Positions 1-6,974 of a stretch of DNA of 20,334 nucleotides are shown piece by piece. The notes under the pieces are model-generated. The model searched no databases. It had not been told where the DNA came from and saw nothing but the letters and a program-made list of their open reading frames with translations. This DNA is from an uncultured Eubacterium sp. (GTDB taxonomy: Bacteria > Bacillota > Clostridia > Lachnospirales > Lachnospiraceae): the NCBI GenBank assembly GCA_902475415.1, contig CABRZK010000007.1, positions 1 to 20,334 on the forward strand, written 5' to 3'. The translations under genes were made by a program, and so were the position numbers. Numbering within the stretch: the stretch's first letter is position 1; every line of letters begins with the position of its first letter.

Positions 1-1321
1 AACGCTTTTTGTTCAGTCTGTAAAAGAATAAAACGATAGCTGTCACAATCCAGAGTGTTCCCGGGATTGTAGTAAAAGCATGCTTCATAATTCCCAGTAC
101 CTGCGCATTCTGTGCCTGATTGGCCACATAGCCGTATTTTCCAAGTAATCCTGCCAGCATGGCGGTTCCGACTGCCATTCCGATCTTGTTTCCCAGCGAA
201 ACAAAAGCATACTGAAAACCGTCATTTCGAAGTCCTGTCTTCCACTCACCATATTCTACACAGTCCGGAATAATTGCATAAATTGCTGTATTGAATCCGG
301 AGAAGAAAAACTGTGTAATTCCGGATAATGCGTAGAATGCTACCGGTGAACTTTGTACATTAAAGAAAAACATGCTGAGCATGGAAATTCCCGTTAATAA
401 AGCAAACAGCGATGCTGTCCGTCCCTTGTTGTTCAGTTTACGGAATACCGGCTGGAAGCAGGCTGCACCGATAATGGACGGAATAATGATGCACATGGAA
501 TACGTTGTATAATAAGATGCGCTTCCTTCCACATAAGTAAAATAATACAGGACATCTGCATTTCTACCGTATAAGGTAAATCCAAAGAGCACCTGACCGA
601 TCAGTGCCAGAATATACGGGCGGTTCTGCATCACAGCTTTTAACTGTACTTTGATGGAAATCTTTTCTTTTTCCGGTACCACCACGTTTTCTCTTGTTTT
701 TGCGAAACAGAAGAAATGGCAGGCTGCAAAGATAGCACCGTAAATAATTGCCACCAGCAGATACCCCGTCTTTGCGCTGTGACTGCCCAGTTTTCCGATC
801 AGCGGAACCGTAATGATATTGATGATTCCAATGGCGATCATGGCCGCTACGGATCTGGACGTGTTGATTTTTGCACGTTCATCAATATCCTGTGTCATGG
901 CTCCGCACAATGTTCCATAAGGAATATTGACACAGGTATAACCAAGTACCAGTAGACAGTATGTAATAACCATATAGATGATTTTTGCGGTATTTGACCA
1001 ATCCGGATGCGCCCAGAAGGTAAAGATCAGCAATACTGCCGTGATTGGTGCTGCCACCAGAAGCCATGGACGATACCGTCCCCACCTGGTCTTGGTCTTA
1101 TCCGTCAGACCTCCGATGATCGGATCGTTGACGGCATCCCAGAACCTTGAGAACAGCATCAGCGCAGAAACAGCCGCCATACTGATTCCAAATACATCCG
1201 TATAAAAGATCATTAAAAAGTTGCTGACAAACATCCAGCTAAAATTACATCCAACATCGCCAAACCCGTATGCGATCTTACTGATCAGTGGCACCTTGCC
1301 ATTTCTGTGATTGCTCTCCAT
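1..1321 (-). CDS. GPH-family sugar:cation symporter (MFS), 3' end cut by window edge
   Basis: Predicted inner-membrane symporter of the glycoside-pentoside-hexuronide:cation family, importing a sugar or glycoside with Na+ or H+. The frame is open from the ATG at 1321 to the left edge (440 codons visible; the family is usually 450-500), so only a short C-terminal piece is missing. The family signature is seen at residues 61-86 (WDAVNDPIIGG followed by TDKTKTRWGRYRP), and the rest consists of hydrophobic segments typical of twelve-helix transporters. A GAGGGAG ribosome binding site lies about seven bases before the ATG. It starts 59 bases after the stop of the dehydrogenase gene on the same strand, with no terminator between them, so the two are probably co-transcribed and under the ROK-type operator at 2431-2454. 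The substrate cannot be read from the sequence. Confidence 0.9.
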   Translation of the reverse strand, partial: MESNHRNGKVPLISKIAYGFGDVGCNFSWMFVSNFLMIFYTDVFGISMAAVSALMLFSRFWDAVNDPIIGGLTDKTKTRWGRYRPWLLVAAPITAVLLIFTFWAHPDWSNTAKIIYMVITYCLLVLGYTCVNIPYGTLCGAMTQDIDERAKINTSRSVAAMIAIGIINIITVPLIGKLGSHSAKTGYLLVAIIYGAIFAACHFFCFAKTRENVVVPEKEKISIKVQLKAVMQNRPYILALIGQVLFGFTLYGRNADVLYYFTYVEGSASYYTTYSMCIIIPSIIGAACFQPVFRKLNNKGRTASLFALLTGISMLSMFFFNVQSSPVAFYALSGITQFFFSGFNTAIYAIIPDCVEYGEWKTGLRNDGFQYAFVSLGNKIGMAVGTAMLAGLLGKYGYVANQAQNAQVLGIMKHAFTTIPGTLWIVTAIVLFFYRLNKKR

Positions 1322-1380
1322 GTCTTCTCCCTCTCATCCTGTCTATATGTTCCATATCACTTTTACACACACACTTTTAT

Positions 1381-2406
1381 CTACTTCTGCACGTTGATAA
1401 TAACCTTCATCGTTGTCTCACGGTTCGCATCAATGTACTGATATGCCTTCAGATAGTCTTTGAAGTCAAAGGTTTTGGAGATTAATGGTTTTAAATGTAC
1501 TTTTCCTGCGTTCACCAGTTCGATTCCATCGATATAGTCATCGTGACGGTACATCATTGTACTCTTGATATCCAGTTCATGATCGTTTGCAACAGCCAGA
1601 TCAATCTCTGCCATTCCTGCAAATACTGCAACCAGAACAATGATGCTTCCTTTTCTTGCATATTTGATGGCCTGTCCCATGGTAATGTTGTTTCCGGCAC
1701 AATCATAGATCACATCTGCTTTATTCGGTCCAAATGCCTCGATCATCGCGTCACCAAAATCATGATGTAACGTGTTGACACATACATCAATACCGCACTC
1801 TTTTGCTTTTTCCAGTCTCAGATCACTGACATCGGTAATCATGACTTTTGCTGCACCCATACCTTTTGCTGCCTGTGCTACCAGATTTCCAATCGGACCT
1901 GCACCAAGGACTGCAATATTCATGCCTTTGACATCGCCCACCTGCTTTACACCGTGTACAGCTACGGCCAGCGGCTCTATCATAGCACCCTCTTCAAAAG
2001 ACATTTCTTCCGGAATCGGTGTTACTTTAGAAGCGTCTACTGCAAAATATTCGGATGCCGTTCCTGTTGTTTGGAATCCCATCACTTTTAACTCTTCGCA
2101 AAGGTTGTATTTTCCATGACGGCATGGATAACATTTTCCACAGAACACCTGTGGCTCAATGGTTACTTTTTCGCCTGCCTTAAGTCCACTTACGTCACTT
2201 CCGACTTTTTCGATCACGCCGGATACCTCATGCCCCTGTGTCACCGGATATTTTGTGAACGGGTGTTTTCCGTGATATACATGAATGTCAGAACCACAGA
2301 TTCCGATGTTCATAATCTATACCAATACCTGATCTTCCTTAATCTCCGGAACCGGAACTTCTCTAAAAATGATTTCTCCTGGATTTGTCATAACCTGCTG
2401 TAACAT
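1381..2406 (-). pseudogene. Zn-dependent sorbitol/threonine-type dehydrogenase, interrupted by in-frame TAG at codon 30
   Basis: Medium-chain, zinc-dependent NAD(P)-linked polyol/alcohol dehydrogenase, likely oxidising a sugar alcohol or related sugar. The natural start is the ATG at 2406: a strong GGAGGAG site (2412-2418) precedes it, and the first 29 codons read as a normal family N-terminus (MLQQVMTNPGEII...). Codon 30 (2319-2317) is TAG. The same frame continues at once as I-M-N-I-G-I-C-G-S-D to the stop at 1381, which is also TAG. Visible features are catalytic-zinc residues C37, H59 and E60; structural-zinc cysteines C89, C92, C95 and C103; and the Rossmann motif GAGPIG at 168-173. Restart at the ATG at 2313 would drop 31 residues of the GroES-like domain and has no good ribosome binding site. 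Total length, 341 codons, is normal. It may be a recent pseudogene, a sequencing error or a readthrough case; a single AAG-to-TAG change would explain it. Confidence 0.8.
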
Positions 2407-2430
2407 ATGTGTCTCCTCCTTGTTTTATAT

Positions 2431-2454
2431 CTTTTATAAATTGTTTTATTAAAG
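2431..2454. promoter_or_regulatory. Candidate ROK-repressor operator in front of the dehydrogenase operon
   Basis: Inverted repeat with arms CTTTTATAAA (2431-2440) and TTTATTAAAG (2445-2454) around a 4-base centre; the arms are complementary at 9 of 10 positions. It sits just downstream of the -10 box at 2462-2467, covering the expected transcription start. The same geometry and nearly the same arms occur at 4068-4091 in front of the ROK gene, which is the main reason to call it an operator. Confidence 0.6.
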
Positions 2455-2461
2455 TATCTAC

Positions 2462-2490
2462 ATTATTATCCCGGAACCAGATTTTGTCAA
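2462..2490 (-). promoter_or_regulatory. Sigma-A-type promoter of the dehydrogenase-symporter operon
   Basis: On the minus strand, -35 TTGACA (2490-2485, perfect consensus), a 17-base spacer and -10 AATAAT (2467-2462, 5 of 6). Transcription would start near 2455, inside or next to the inverted repeat, giving a leader of about 50 bases that ends in the GGAGGAG ribosome binding site. Confidence 0.65.
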
Positions 2491-2629
2491 TAGAATGTAA
2501 CGTGATTCTACCTATTGCACAAATTCATTTTTCTCTTTTTGTACAGAATAACTATCATCGGCAAAAAATGTTTACCGCGGATATTTTATCTTTAAACCTA
2601 AAATTATCTTCAAAAAAGAACTCTCTTGA

Positions 2630-2848
2630 TTTTTCATTCGAAGTATTTTTGAATATGATCAGGAAGAACATCTGAGGATGGAAAGAGAAGAATCACTTGA
2701 AGAAGGGCGAACAGAAGAAAAACGCGAAATGGTAATTAATGGTATCAAATTAGGATTTCCAATTGAAAAACTTGCACAGCAAGCCAAAGTAAGTCTGGAC
2801 GTTGTAAAACAATGGATTGCCGCTGAAGAAATATCTATGAAACAATAA
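2630..2848 (+). pseudogene. C-terminal remnant of a Rpn / PD-(D/E)XK nuclease transposase-family protein
   Basis: An open stretch with the highly charged tail EYDQEEHLRMEREESLEEG, then a short helical segment ending in QWIAAEEISMKQ and two TAA stops. This Glu/Arg-rich run followed by a small helix-turn-helix-like tail (LGFPIEKLAQQAKVSLDVV) is typical of the C-terminus of Rpn-type proteins (recombination-promoting nuclease, PD-(D/E)XK transposase family), which are normally about 280-330 residues. An in-frame TGA at 2627-2629 blocks the frame upstream, and no nuclease core is visible in any frame between 2420 and 2630. An ATG at 2678 could give a 56-residue peptide, but no convincing ribosome binding site precedes it. 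The family call rests on recalled pattern only. Confidence 0.6.
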
Positions 2849-2896
2849 TAAAAACCTGAGCGTTGCAAAATACATGACTGCAAAAGCATAATAAGT

Positions 2897-2933
2897 AAGA
2901 GCGAATGGTTCATTTTATGAACTTTTCGCTCTT
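2897..2933 (-). terminator. Hairpin terminator after the ROK gene
   Basis: Stem AAGAGCGAA (2897-2905) with TTCGCTCTT (2925-2933), plus an inner GTTCA/TGAAC pairing. It lies 17 bases beyond the ROK stop codon. The U-tract is weak on both strands, so it is a likely rather than certain terminator; it could also close the remnant on the plus strand. Confidence 0.55.
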
Positions 2934-2949
2934 GTTGTATACATTAATC

Positions 2950-4053
2950 TTATATCGTTTTAATAAATTCCGTCAGGAAATGTTTGGCTACTCCCACTGC
3001 CGATGCCTCTTTCTTGTAAGAACAGGTACTTAAGTAACGTACATCCCGATCAAATCCATTGTATGCCATCACTTTTTCTCCCAGTGAAATCATATCGTTT
3101 TCCAGACATCCGCCGACTTCACCGCCAAGTATTACATCCATATCATACGCCATGCGCAGATTTGTTATCAAAATAGCCAGGTAATCCAGGTATTCTTCCC
3201 ACTGTTTTTTCAGAACAGAATCTCCTTTCTCCATTTCATCCAGAAATTGTGCTACATTATCATATTTTTCTCCGGTCAGGGCACTGGCTGCACAATAGGC
3301 ATCCGCACATCCGCTTTTGCCACAATAGCATTTTCGTCCTCCCGGAACCAGAATCATGTGTCCAAACTCACCGGCCTTCTGATTCTGTCCGACCACCAGT
3401 TTTCCATCGATACAATATGCACCACCCAGAGTACTGTTCAGTGACAGATAGATGGCATTCTGATACAAATTCATGTCCTCAGCCATCATTGCCGCATTTG
3501 CATCATTTTCAAAAAATACCGGCAGGGAAAGTGCATGTTCCAGAAAACTCAGACTGTAGTTTTCAAGCCCCAGTGCATGGGATTTTACCACCAGATGTTC
3601 TTTTTCATTCAAAATTCCCGGAATGGAAATACCAATACCAAGCAATCGCTCCGGCTCCGCAACATCTGCCAGGAATTCATCCACATGTCTGGCTACTTCT
3701 GCGCAGTAAGACAGATCAGACGAAAACTTCAGGCGGATACGCTCATTTTTTTCAATTTCATAGCGCATATTAACCAGCACCAGTCCCAGATGATTTTCTG
3801 TGATCACTACACCTACCGCATATCGGTAACCCGGGTTGATTCCGATGATTTTCGCTTTTCGTCCACCGGTGGAGGCATGTTCTCCGTTTTCCAGTATCAT
3901 GCCTTTTTCAATCAACTCATTCACATTGGATAAAACCGTCGGCATACTGATATTCAGTTCTTTGGACAATTCCACCTTGGATGTATTCGGATGATTCATC
4001 ATATATTGAAGAATTCTTGCTTTTGTTGCGTTTTTTTTCTCTGCACTTGCCAT
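2950..4053 (-). CDS. ROK-family transcriptional regulator
   Basis: Cytoplasmic DNA-binding repressor of the ROK (repressor, ORF, kinase) family, 367 residues, close to the NagC/XylR norm of 380-400. Residues 10-62 form a winged helix (ILQYMMNHPNTSKVELSKEL and following), then a GGRK turn at 63-66 leads to the sugar-binding ATPase-like fold. Visible landmarks are the G-I-S-I-P-G loop (141-146), E-N-D-A-N with the ROK aspartate at 184, the G-E-F-G-H motif (228-232), and the zinc site H232 plus C242-x-C244 and C249. The acidic residue after the zinc motif is Asp instead of the usual Glu. The ribosome binding site is GAGGG before the ATG. Its promoter carries the same inverted repeat as the neighbouring dehydrogenase operon, so self-control and control of that operon are inferred. 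The inducing sugar is unknown. Confidence 0.9.
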   Translation of the reverse strand: MASAEKKNATKARILQYMMNHPNTSKVELSKELNISMPTVLSNVNELIEKGMILENGEHASTGGRKAKIIGINPGYRYAVGVVITENHLGLVLVNMRYEIEKNERIRLKFSSDLSYCAEVARHVDEFLADVAEPERLLGIGISIPGILNEKEHLVVKSHALGLENYSLSFLEHALSLPVFFENDANAAMMAEDMNLYQNAIYLSLNSTLGGAYCIDGKLVVGQNQKAGEFGHMILVPGGRKCYCGKSGCADAYCAASALTGEKYDNVAQFLDEMEKGDSVLKKQWEEYLDYLAILITNLRMAYDMDVILGGEVGGCLENDMISLGEKVMAYNGFDRDVRYLSTCSYKKEASAVGVAKHFLTEFIKTI

Positions 4054-4067
4054 AAAACTCTGTCCCT

Positions 4068-4091
4068 CTTTTATAAATCATTTGATAAAAG
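4068..4091. promoter_or_regulatory. Candidate ROK autoregulatory operator
   Basis: Inverted repeat with arms CTTTTATAAA (4068-4077) and TTGATAAAAG (4082-4091) around a 4-base centre; 9 of 10 arm positions pair. The left arm is identical to that of the repeat at 2431-2454 and the spacing is the same. It begins one base downstream of the predicted -10 box, so binding would block transcription of the ROK gene. Confidence 0.6.
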
Positions 4092-4092
4092 A

Positions 4093-4121
4093 ATCTTAAC
4101 TGTTCTTTTAAAATTTGTAAA
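4093..4121 (-). promoter_or_regulatory. Predicted promoter of the ROK gene
   Basis: On the minus strand, -35 TTTACA (4121-4116, 5 of 6), a 17-base spacer and -10 TAAGAT (4098-4093, 4 of 6). The -10 is mediocre; support comes mainly from the spacing and from the operator-like repeat right beside it. Confidence 0.45.
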
Positions 4122-4186
4122 GTCTTTTACCTGAATTTCCCTTTTCTTCCATTATGCCACACGGTTCAGAATAATCCCAGAAATGC

Positions 4187-4224
4187 AAAAAGAATCCTGA
4201 TCAACAACGGATCAGGATTCTTTT
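4187..4224 (-). terminator. Rho-independent terminator of clpB
   Basis: Perfect 15-bp stem AAAAGAATCCTGATC (4187-4201 region) with GATCAGGATTCTTTT (4210-4224) and a loop of about seven bases, starting seven bases beyond the clpB stop. On the minus strand the stem ends in TTTTTGCATTT. Confidence 0.85.
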
Positions 4225-4230
4225 ACTAAT

Positions 4231-6798
4231 TTATTTTACTCTTGCAGTCAGATGATCTCCATCCACATCAATGAGGATGACATCCTTTGCATGAACTTCA
4301 TCTGCAAGAATCAGTTTTGCAGATAATGTCTCCACATGTTTCTGCAGGAATCGTTTCAATGGTCTTGCGCCGTAAACCGGATCATAACCATGTTCTACGA
4401 TAAAGTTCTCTGCTGCCGATGTGAGTTCTACGGAAATCTCACGATCTTCCAGACGTTTGTTCAACTGGTTCATCAGCAGATGAATAATATTGCCGATGTT
4501 GTCTTTTGTCAGTGGCTTGAACATAATGATCTCGTCCAGACGGTTTAAGAACTCCGGTCTGAAGTTGCCACGCAGTTCATTCATAACCAGTTCTTCTGCT
4601 TCCGAATTGATATCACCGTTCTCGTCAATACCTTCCAGCAGATGGGCAGAACCAAGGTTGGATGTCATGATAATAATGGTGTTCTTGAAGTCAACGGTAC
4701 GTCCCTGGGAATCAGTGATACGACCATCATCCAGAACCTGTAACAATACGTTAAATACATCCGGATGTGCTTTTTCTACCTCATCAAACAGAACGACAGA
4801 ATATGGTTTTCTGCGGACTGCCTCTGTCAGCTGACCACCTTCATCGTATCCGACATATCCTGGAGGTGCTCCGATCAGTCTGGATACGGAGTATTTCTCC
4901 ATGTACTCACTCATATCAAGTCGAACCATATTGGATTCATCGTCAAACAGGCTTGCTGCCAGTGCTTTGGCCAGTTCTGTCTTACCTACACCGGTCGGAC
5001 CAAGGAAGAGGAAAGAACCAATCGGTTTGCTCGGATCCTTGATTCCGGCTTTGGAACGGATGATTGCTTCGGTCACTTTTGTCACACCTTCATCCTGACC
5101 GATGACACGTTTGTGCAATTCTTCGTCCAGATGTAAGGTTTTATTCCGTTCACTCTCGGTCAGTTTTGCAACCGGGATACCGGTCCAGCGGGAAATGATT
5201 CTTGCGATCTCATCCTCACTGACACTTTCGTGAACCAGTGACATATCTTTATTTTTCACGATTTCTTCTTCGTGAGCCAGTTCTTTCTCTAACTGTGGTT
5301 TCTTACCATACTGTAATTCTGCTGCTTTTTCCAGATCATAGTTCTGCTGTGCAGTCTGAATCTCTTTGTTCAGAGCTTCCAGCTCCTCACGCAACTTCTG
5401 CACACGCTCAACGGCTTTCTTCTCGTTGTCCCACTGTGCTTTCTTTGTCTGGAACTCACTGCGCAGTTCTGCCAGCTCTTTCTGAAGATTCTCCAGACGC
5501 TCTTTGCTCAGATTGTCTTCCTCTTTCTTCAGTGCGGTCTCTTCGATTTCAAGCTGCATTACTTTACGGTTCAGCTCGTCCAGTTCTGTCGGCATGGAAT
5601 CAAGTTCTGTCTTGATCAGTGCACATGCCTCATCCACCAGGTCGATCGCTTTATCCGGCAGGAAACGGTTTGACAATACGGCTGCGGAAACGAGGGCACC
5701 ATCGGTGATTTTAACACCATGGAATACTTCGTAACGCTCTTTTAATCCACGCAGGATGGAAATCGTATCTTCTACCGTCGGCTCGTCTACCATAACCGGC
5801 TGGAAACGACGCTCCAGAGCGGCATCTTTTTCGATATATTCACGGTACTCATCCAGTGTGGTGGCACCGATACAATGTAATTCACCTCTTGCCAGCATTG
5901 GTTTCAGCATGTTGCCGGCATCCATGGCACCGTCGGTTTTACCTGCACCGACGATAGTATGAAGCTCATCAATGAAGAGGATGATCTTGCCTTCGCTGCT
6001 CTTTACTTCATCCAGAACCGCTTTCAAACGTTCCTCAAATTCACCTCTGTATTTTGCACCTGCTACCAGTGCTCCCATGTCCAGAGCGAATAATTTCTTA
6101 TCTTTTAAGCCTTCCGGAACATCGCCGCGCACGATACGCTGTGCCAGTCCCTCGACAACGGCAGTTTTACCAACACCAGGTTCACCGATCAGAACCGGAT
6201 TGTTTTTGGTCTTTCTGGAAAGGATACGGACAACGTTACGAATCTCACTGTCACGACCGATAACCGGATCCAGTTTCTGATCTCTGGCTCTTTCTACCAT
6301 GTCGTAACCATATTTTTCCAATGTATCATAAGTAGCTTCCGGATTGTCACTTACGACTCTCTGGTTGCCACGAACGGTGGATAATACCTGAAGGAACCGG
6401 TCTCTGGTGATTCCGTACTCACGGAAAATCTCTTTGATCGCCGGGTTCGGGTAACGGATCATGCTCAGAAACAGATGCTCTACGGATACATACTCGTCTC
6501 CCATCTGTTTTGCCTCGTCCTCAGCACTGACCAGTACTTTGTTCAGCTGCTGACCGACATATACCTGTCCGCCGGACACTTTGACCCTTTTTGCCAGGTG
6601 GTCTTCTGCATTGTTCATAAAATGCTGCTTGTTGATCTCCATCTTTTCAATCAGCATCGGAATCAGACCGTCTTCCTGGCGCATCAGGGCTACCAGCAGA
6701 TGCTCCTGCTCGATTTCCTGATTGCCATATTCATAAGCTAATTTCTCGCAATCCTGGATTGCCTGCATTGATTTCTGTGTAAATTTCTGGATATTCAT
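4231..6798 (-). CDS. clpB: ATP-dependent protein disaggregase ClpB
   Basis: Hexameric AAA+ chaperone that threads aggregated proteins through its pore and works with DnaK/DnaJ/GrpE after heat stress; cytoplasmic. The 855 residues match the usual 857 of E. coli ClpB. Clp N-domain repeats occupy about 1-145. NBD1 has Walker A GEPGVGKT (205-212), Walker B ending D277-E278, pore-loop Y250 and arginine finger at 330-331. A middle coiled-coil domain rich in Glu, Lys and Leu lies at about 405-525; its presence separates ClpB from ClpA/ClpC. NBD2 has Walker A GPTGVGKT (600-607), Walker B D672-E673 and pore-loop Y648 (GYVG). The start at 6798 follows a strong AAAGGAGGGG site. It is a single-gene unit: its own promoter with a CIRCE-like operator and its own terminator. 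It lies next to metabolic genes, not other chaperone genes. Confidence 0.98.
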   Translation of the reverse strand: MNIQKFTQKSMQAIQDCEKLAYEYGNQEIEQEHLLVALMRQEDGLIPMLIEKMEINKQHFMNNAEDHLAKRVKVSGGQVYVGQQLNKVLVSAEDEAKQMGDEYVSVEHLFLSMIRYPNPAIKEIFREYGITRDRFLQVLSTVRGNQRVVSDNPEATYDTLEKYGYDMVERARDQKLDPVIGRDSEIRNVVRILSRKTKNNPVLIGEPGVGKTAVVEGLAQRIVRGDVPEGLKDKKLFALDMGALVAGAKYRGEFEERLKAVLDEVKSSEGKIILFIDELHTIVGAGKTDGAMDAGNMLKPMLARGELHCIGATTLDEYREYIEKDAALERRFQPVMVDEPTVEDTISILRGLKERYEVFHGVKITDGALVSAAVLSNRFLPDKAIDLVDEACALIKTELDSMPTELDELNRKVMQLEIEETALKKEEDNLSKERLENLQKELAELRSEFQTKKAQWDNEKKAVERVQKLREELEALNKEIQTAQQNYDLEKAAELQYGKKPQLEKELAHEEEIVKNKDMSLVHESVSEDEIARIISRWTGIPVAKLTESERNKTLHLDEELHKRVIGQDEGVTKVTEAIIRSKAGIKDPSKPIGSFLFLGPTGVGKTELAKALAASLFDDESNMVRLDMSEYMEKYSVSRLIGAPPGYVGYDEGGQLTEAVRRKPYSVVLFDEVEKAHPDVFNVLLQVLDDGRITDSQGRTVDFKNTIIIMTSNLGSAHLLEGIDENGDINSEAEELVMNELRGNFRPEFLNRLDEIIMFKPLTKDNIGNIIHLLMNQLNKRLEDREISVELTSAAENFIVEHGYDPVYGARPLKRFLQKHVETLSAKLILADEVHAKDVILIDVDGDHLTARVK

Positions 6799-6856
6799 AA
6801 AAACCCCTCCTTTCCGGGTGTTTCTACTTTTCTTTTATTATGTTCTACATGTTGTA

Positions 6857-6876
6857 TAACGCTTTCTCTTGCGTTA
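6857..6876 (-). other. Small hairpin at the 5' end of the clpB leader
   Basis: Stem TAACGC (6857-6862) with GCGTTA (6871-6876) and an 8-base loop. It sits at the expected transcription start of clpB, so the transcript may begin in or beside it. A 5' stem could stabilise the mRNA, but six base pairs may also be chance. Confidence 0.35.
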
Positions 6877-6881
6877 AGTAT

Positions 6882-6910
6882 GTTATATCACAAGTTATTA
6901 GCCACGTCAA
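6882..6910 (-). promoter_or_regulatory. Sigma-A promoter of clpB
   Basis: On the minus strand, -35 TTGACG (6910-6905, 5 of 6), a 17-base spacer and -10 TATAAC (6887-6882, 5 of 6). The -35 box lies in the spacer and right arm of the CIRCE-like element at 6898-6924, so repressor binding would directly block RNA polymerase. The expected leader is about 75 bases. Confidence 0.8.
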
Positions 6911-6924
6911 GAGTCGAGTGCTAA
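6898..6924. promoter_or_regulatory. CIRCE-like HrcA operator, one arm degenerate
   Basis: On the minus strand one arm is TTAGCACTC, a perfect match to the CIRCE consensus (plus-strand GAGTGCTAA at 6916-6924). After exactly nine bases comes CGTGGCTAA (plus-strand TTAGCCACG at 6898-6906), which keeps only five of nine consensus positions. The 9-9-9 layout and the overlap with the clpB promoter support a real HrcA site. HrcA binding is known from the groE/dnaK operons; control of clpB here is inferred. Confidence 0.7.
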
Positions 6925-6938
6925 TTTTTTGTAAAGAA

Positions 6939-6970
6939 TTTGTGAAGCCCTTGCGTTTGGACTTCACAAA
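6939..6970 (-). terminator. Terminator of the hybrid histidine kinase gene
   Basis: Nine-bp stem TTTGTGAAG (6939-6947) with CTTCACAAA (6962-6970), four bases beyond the kinase stop codon. On the minus strand it is followed by TTCTTTAC, a modest U-rich stretch, and it separates the kinase transcript from the clpB promoter. Confidence 0.65.
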
Positions 6971-6974
6971 GATT

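Noticed and set aside
2317..2319. General recoding of TAG as an amino acid (as in some gut phages or pyrrolysine users)
   Set aside because: The dehydrogenase gene and the hybrid kinase gene both end in TAG at the expected length, and no other in-frame TAG was found in the genes of this window.
2409..2675. 88-codon plus-strand frame in the spacer before the ROK gene
   Set aside because: No ribosome binding site, no domain, and it runs through the dehydrogenase promoter and operator region.
6898..6930. CtsR heptad operator in front of clpB
   Set aside because: No tandem GGTCAAA-type heptads are present; the layout matches CIRCE instead.
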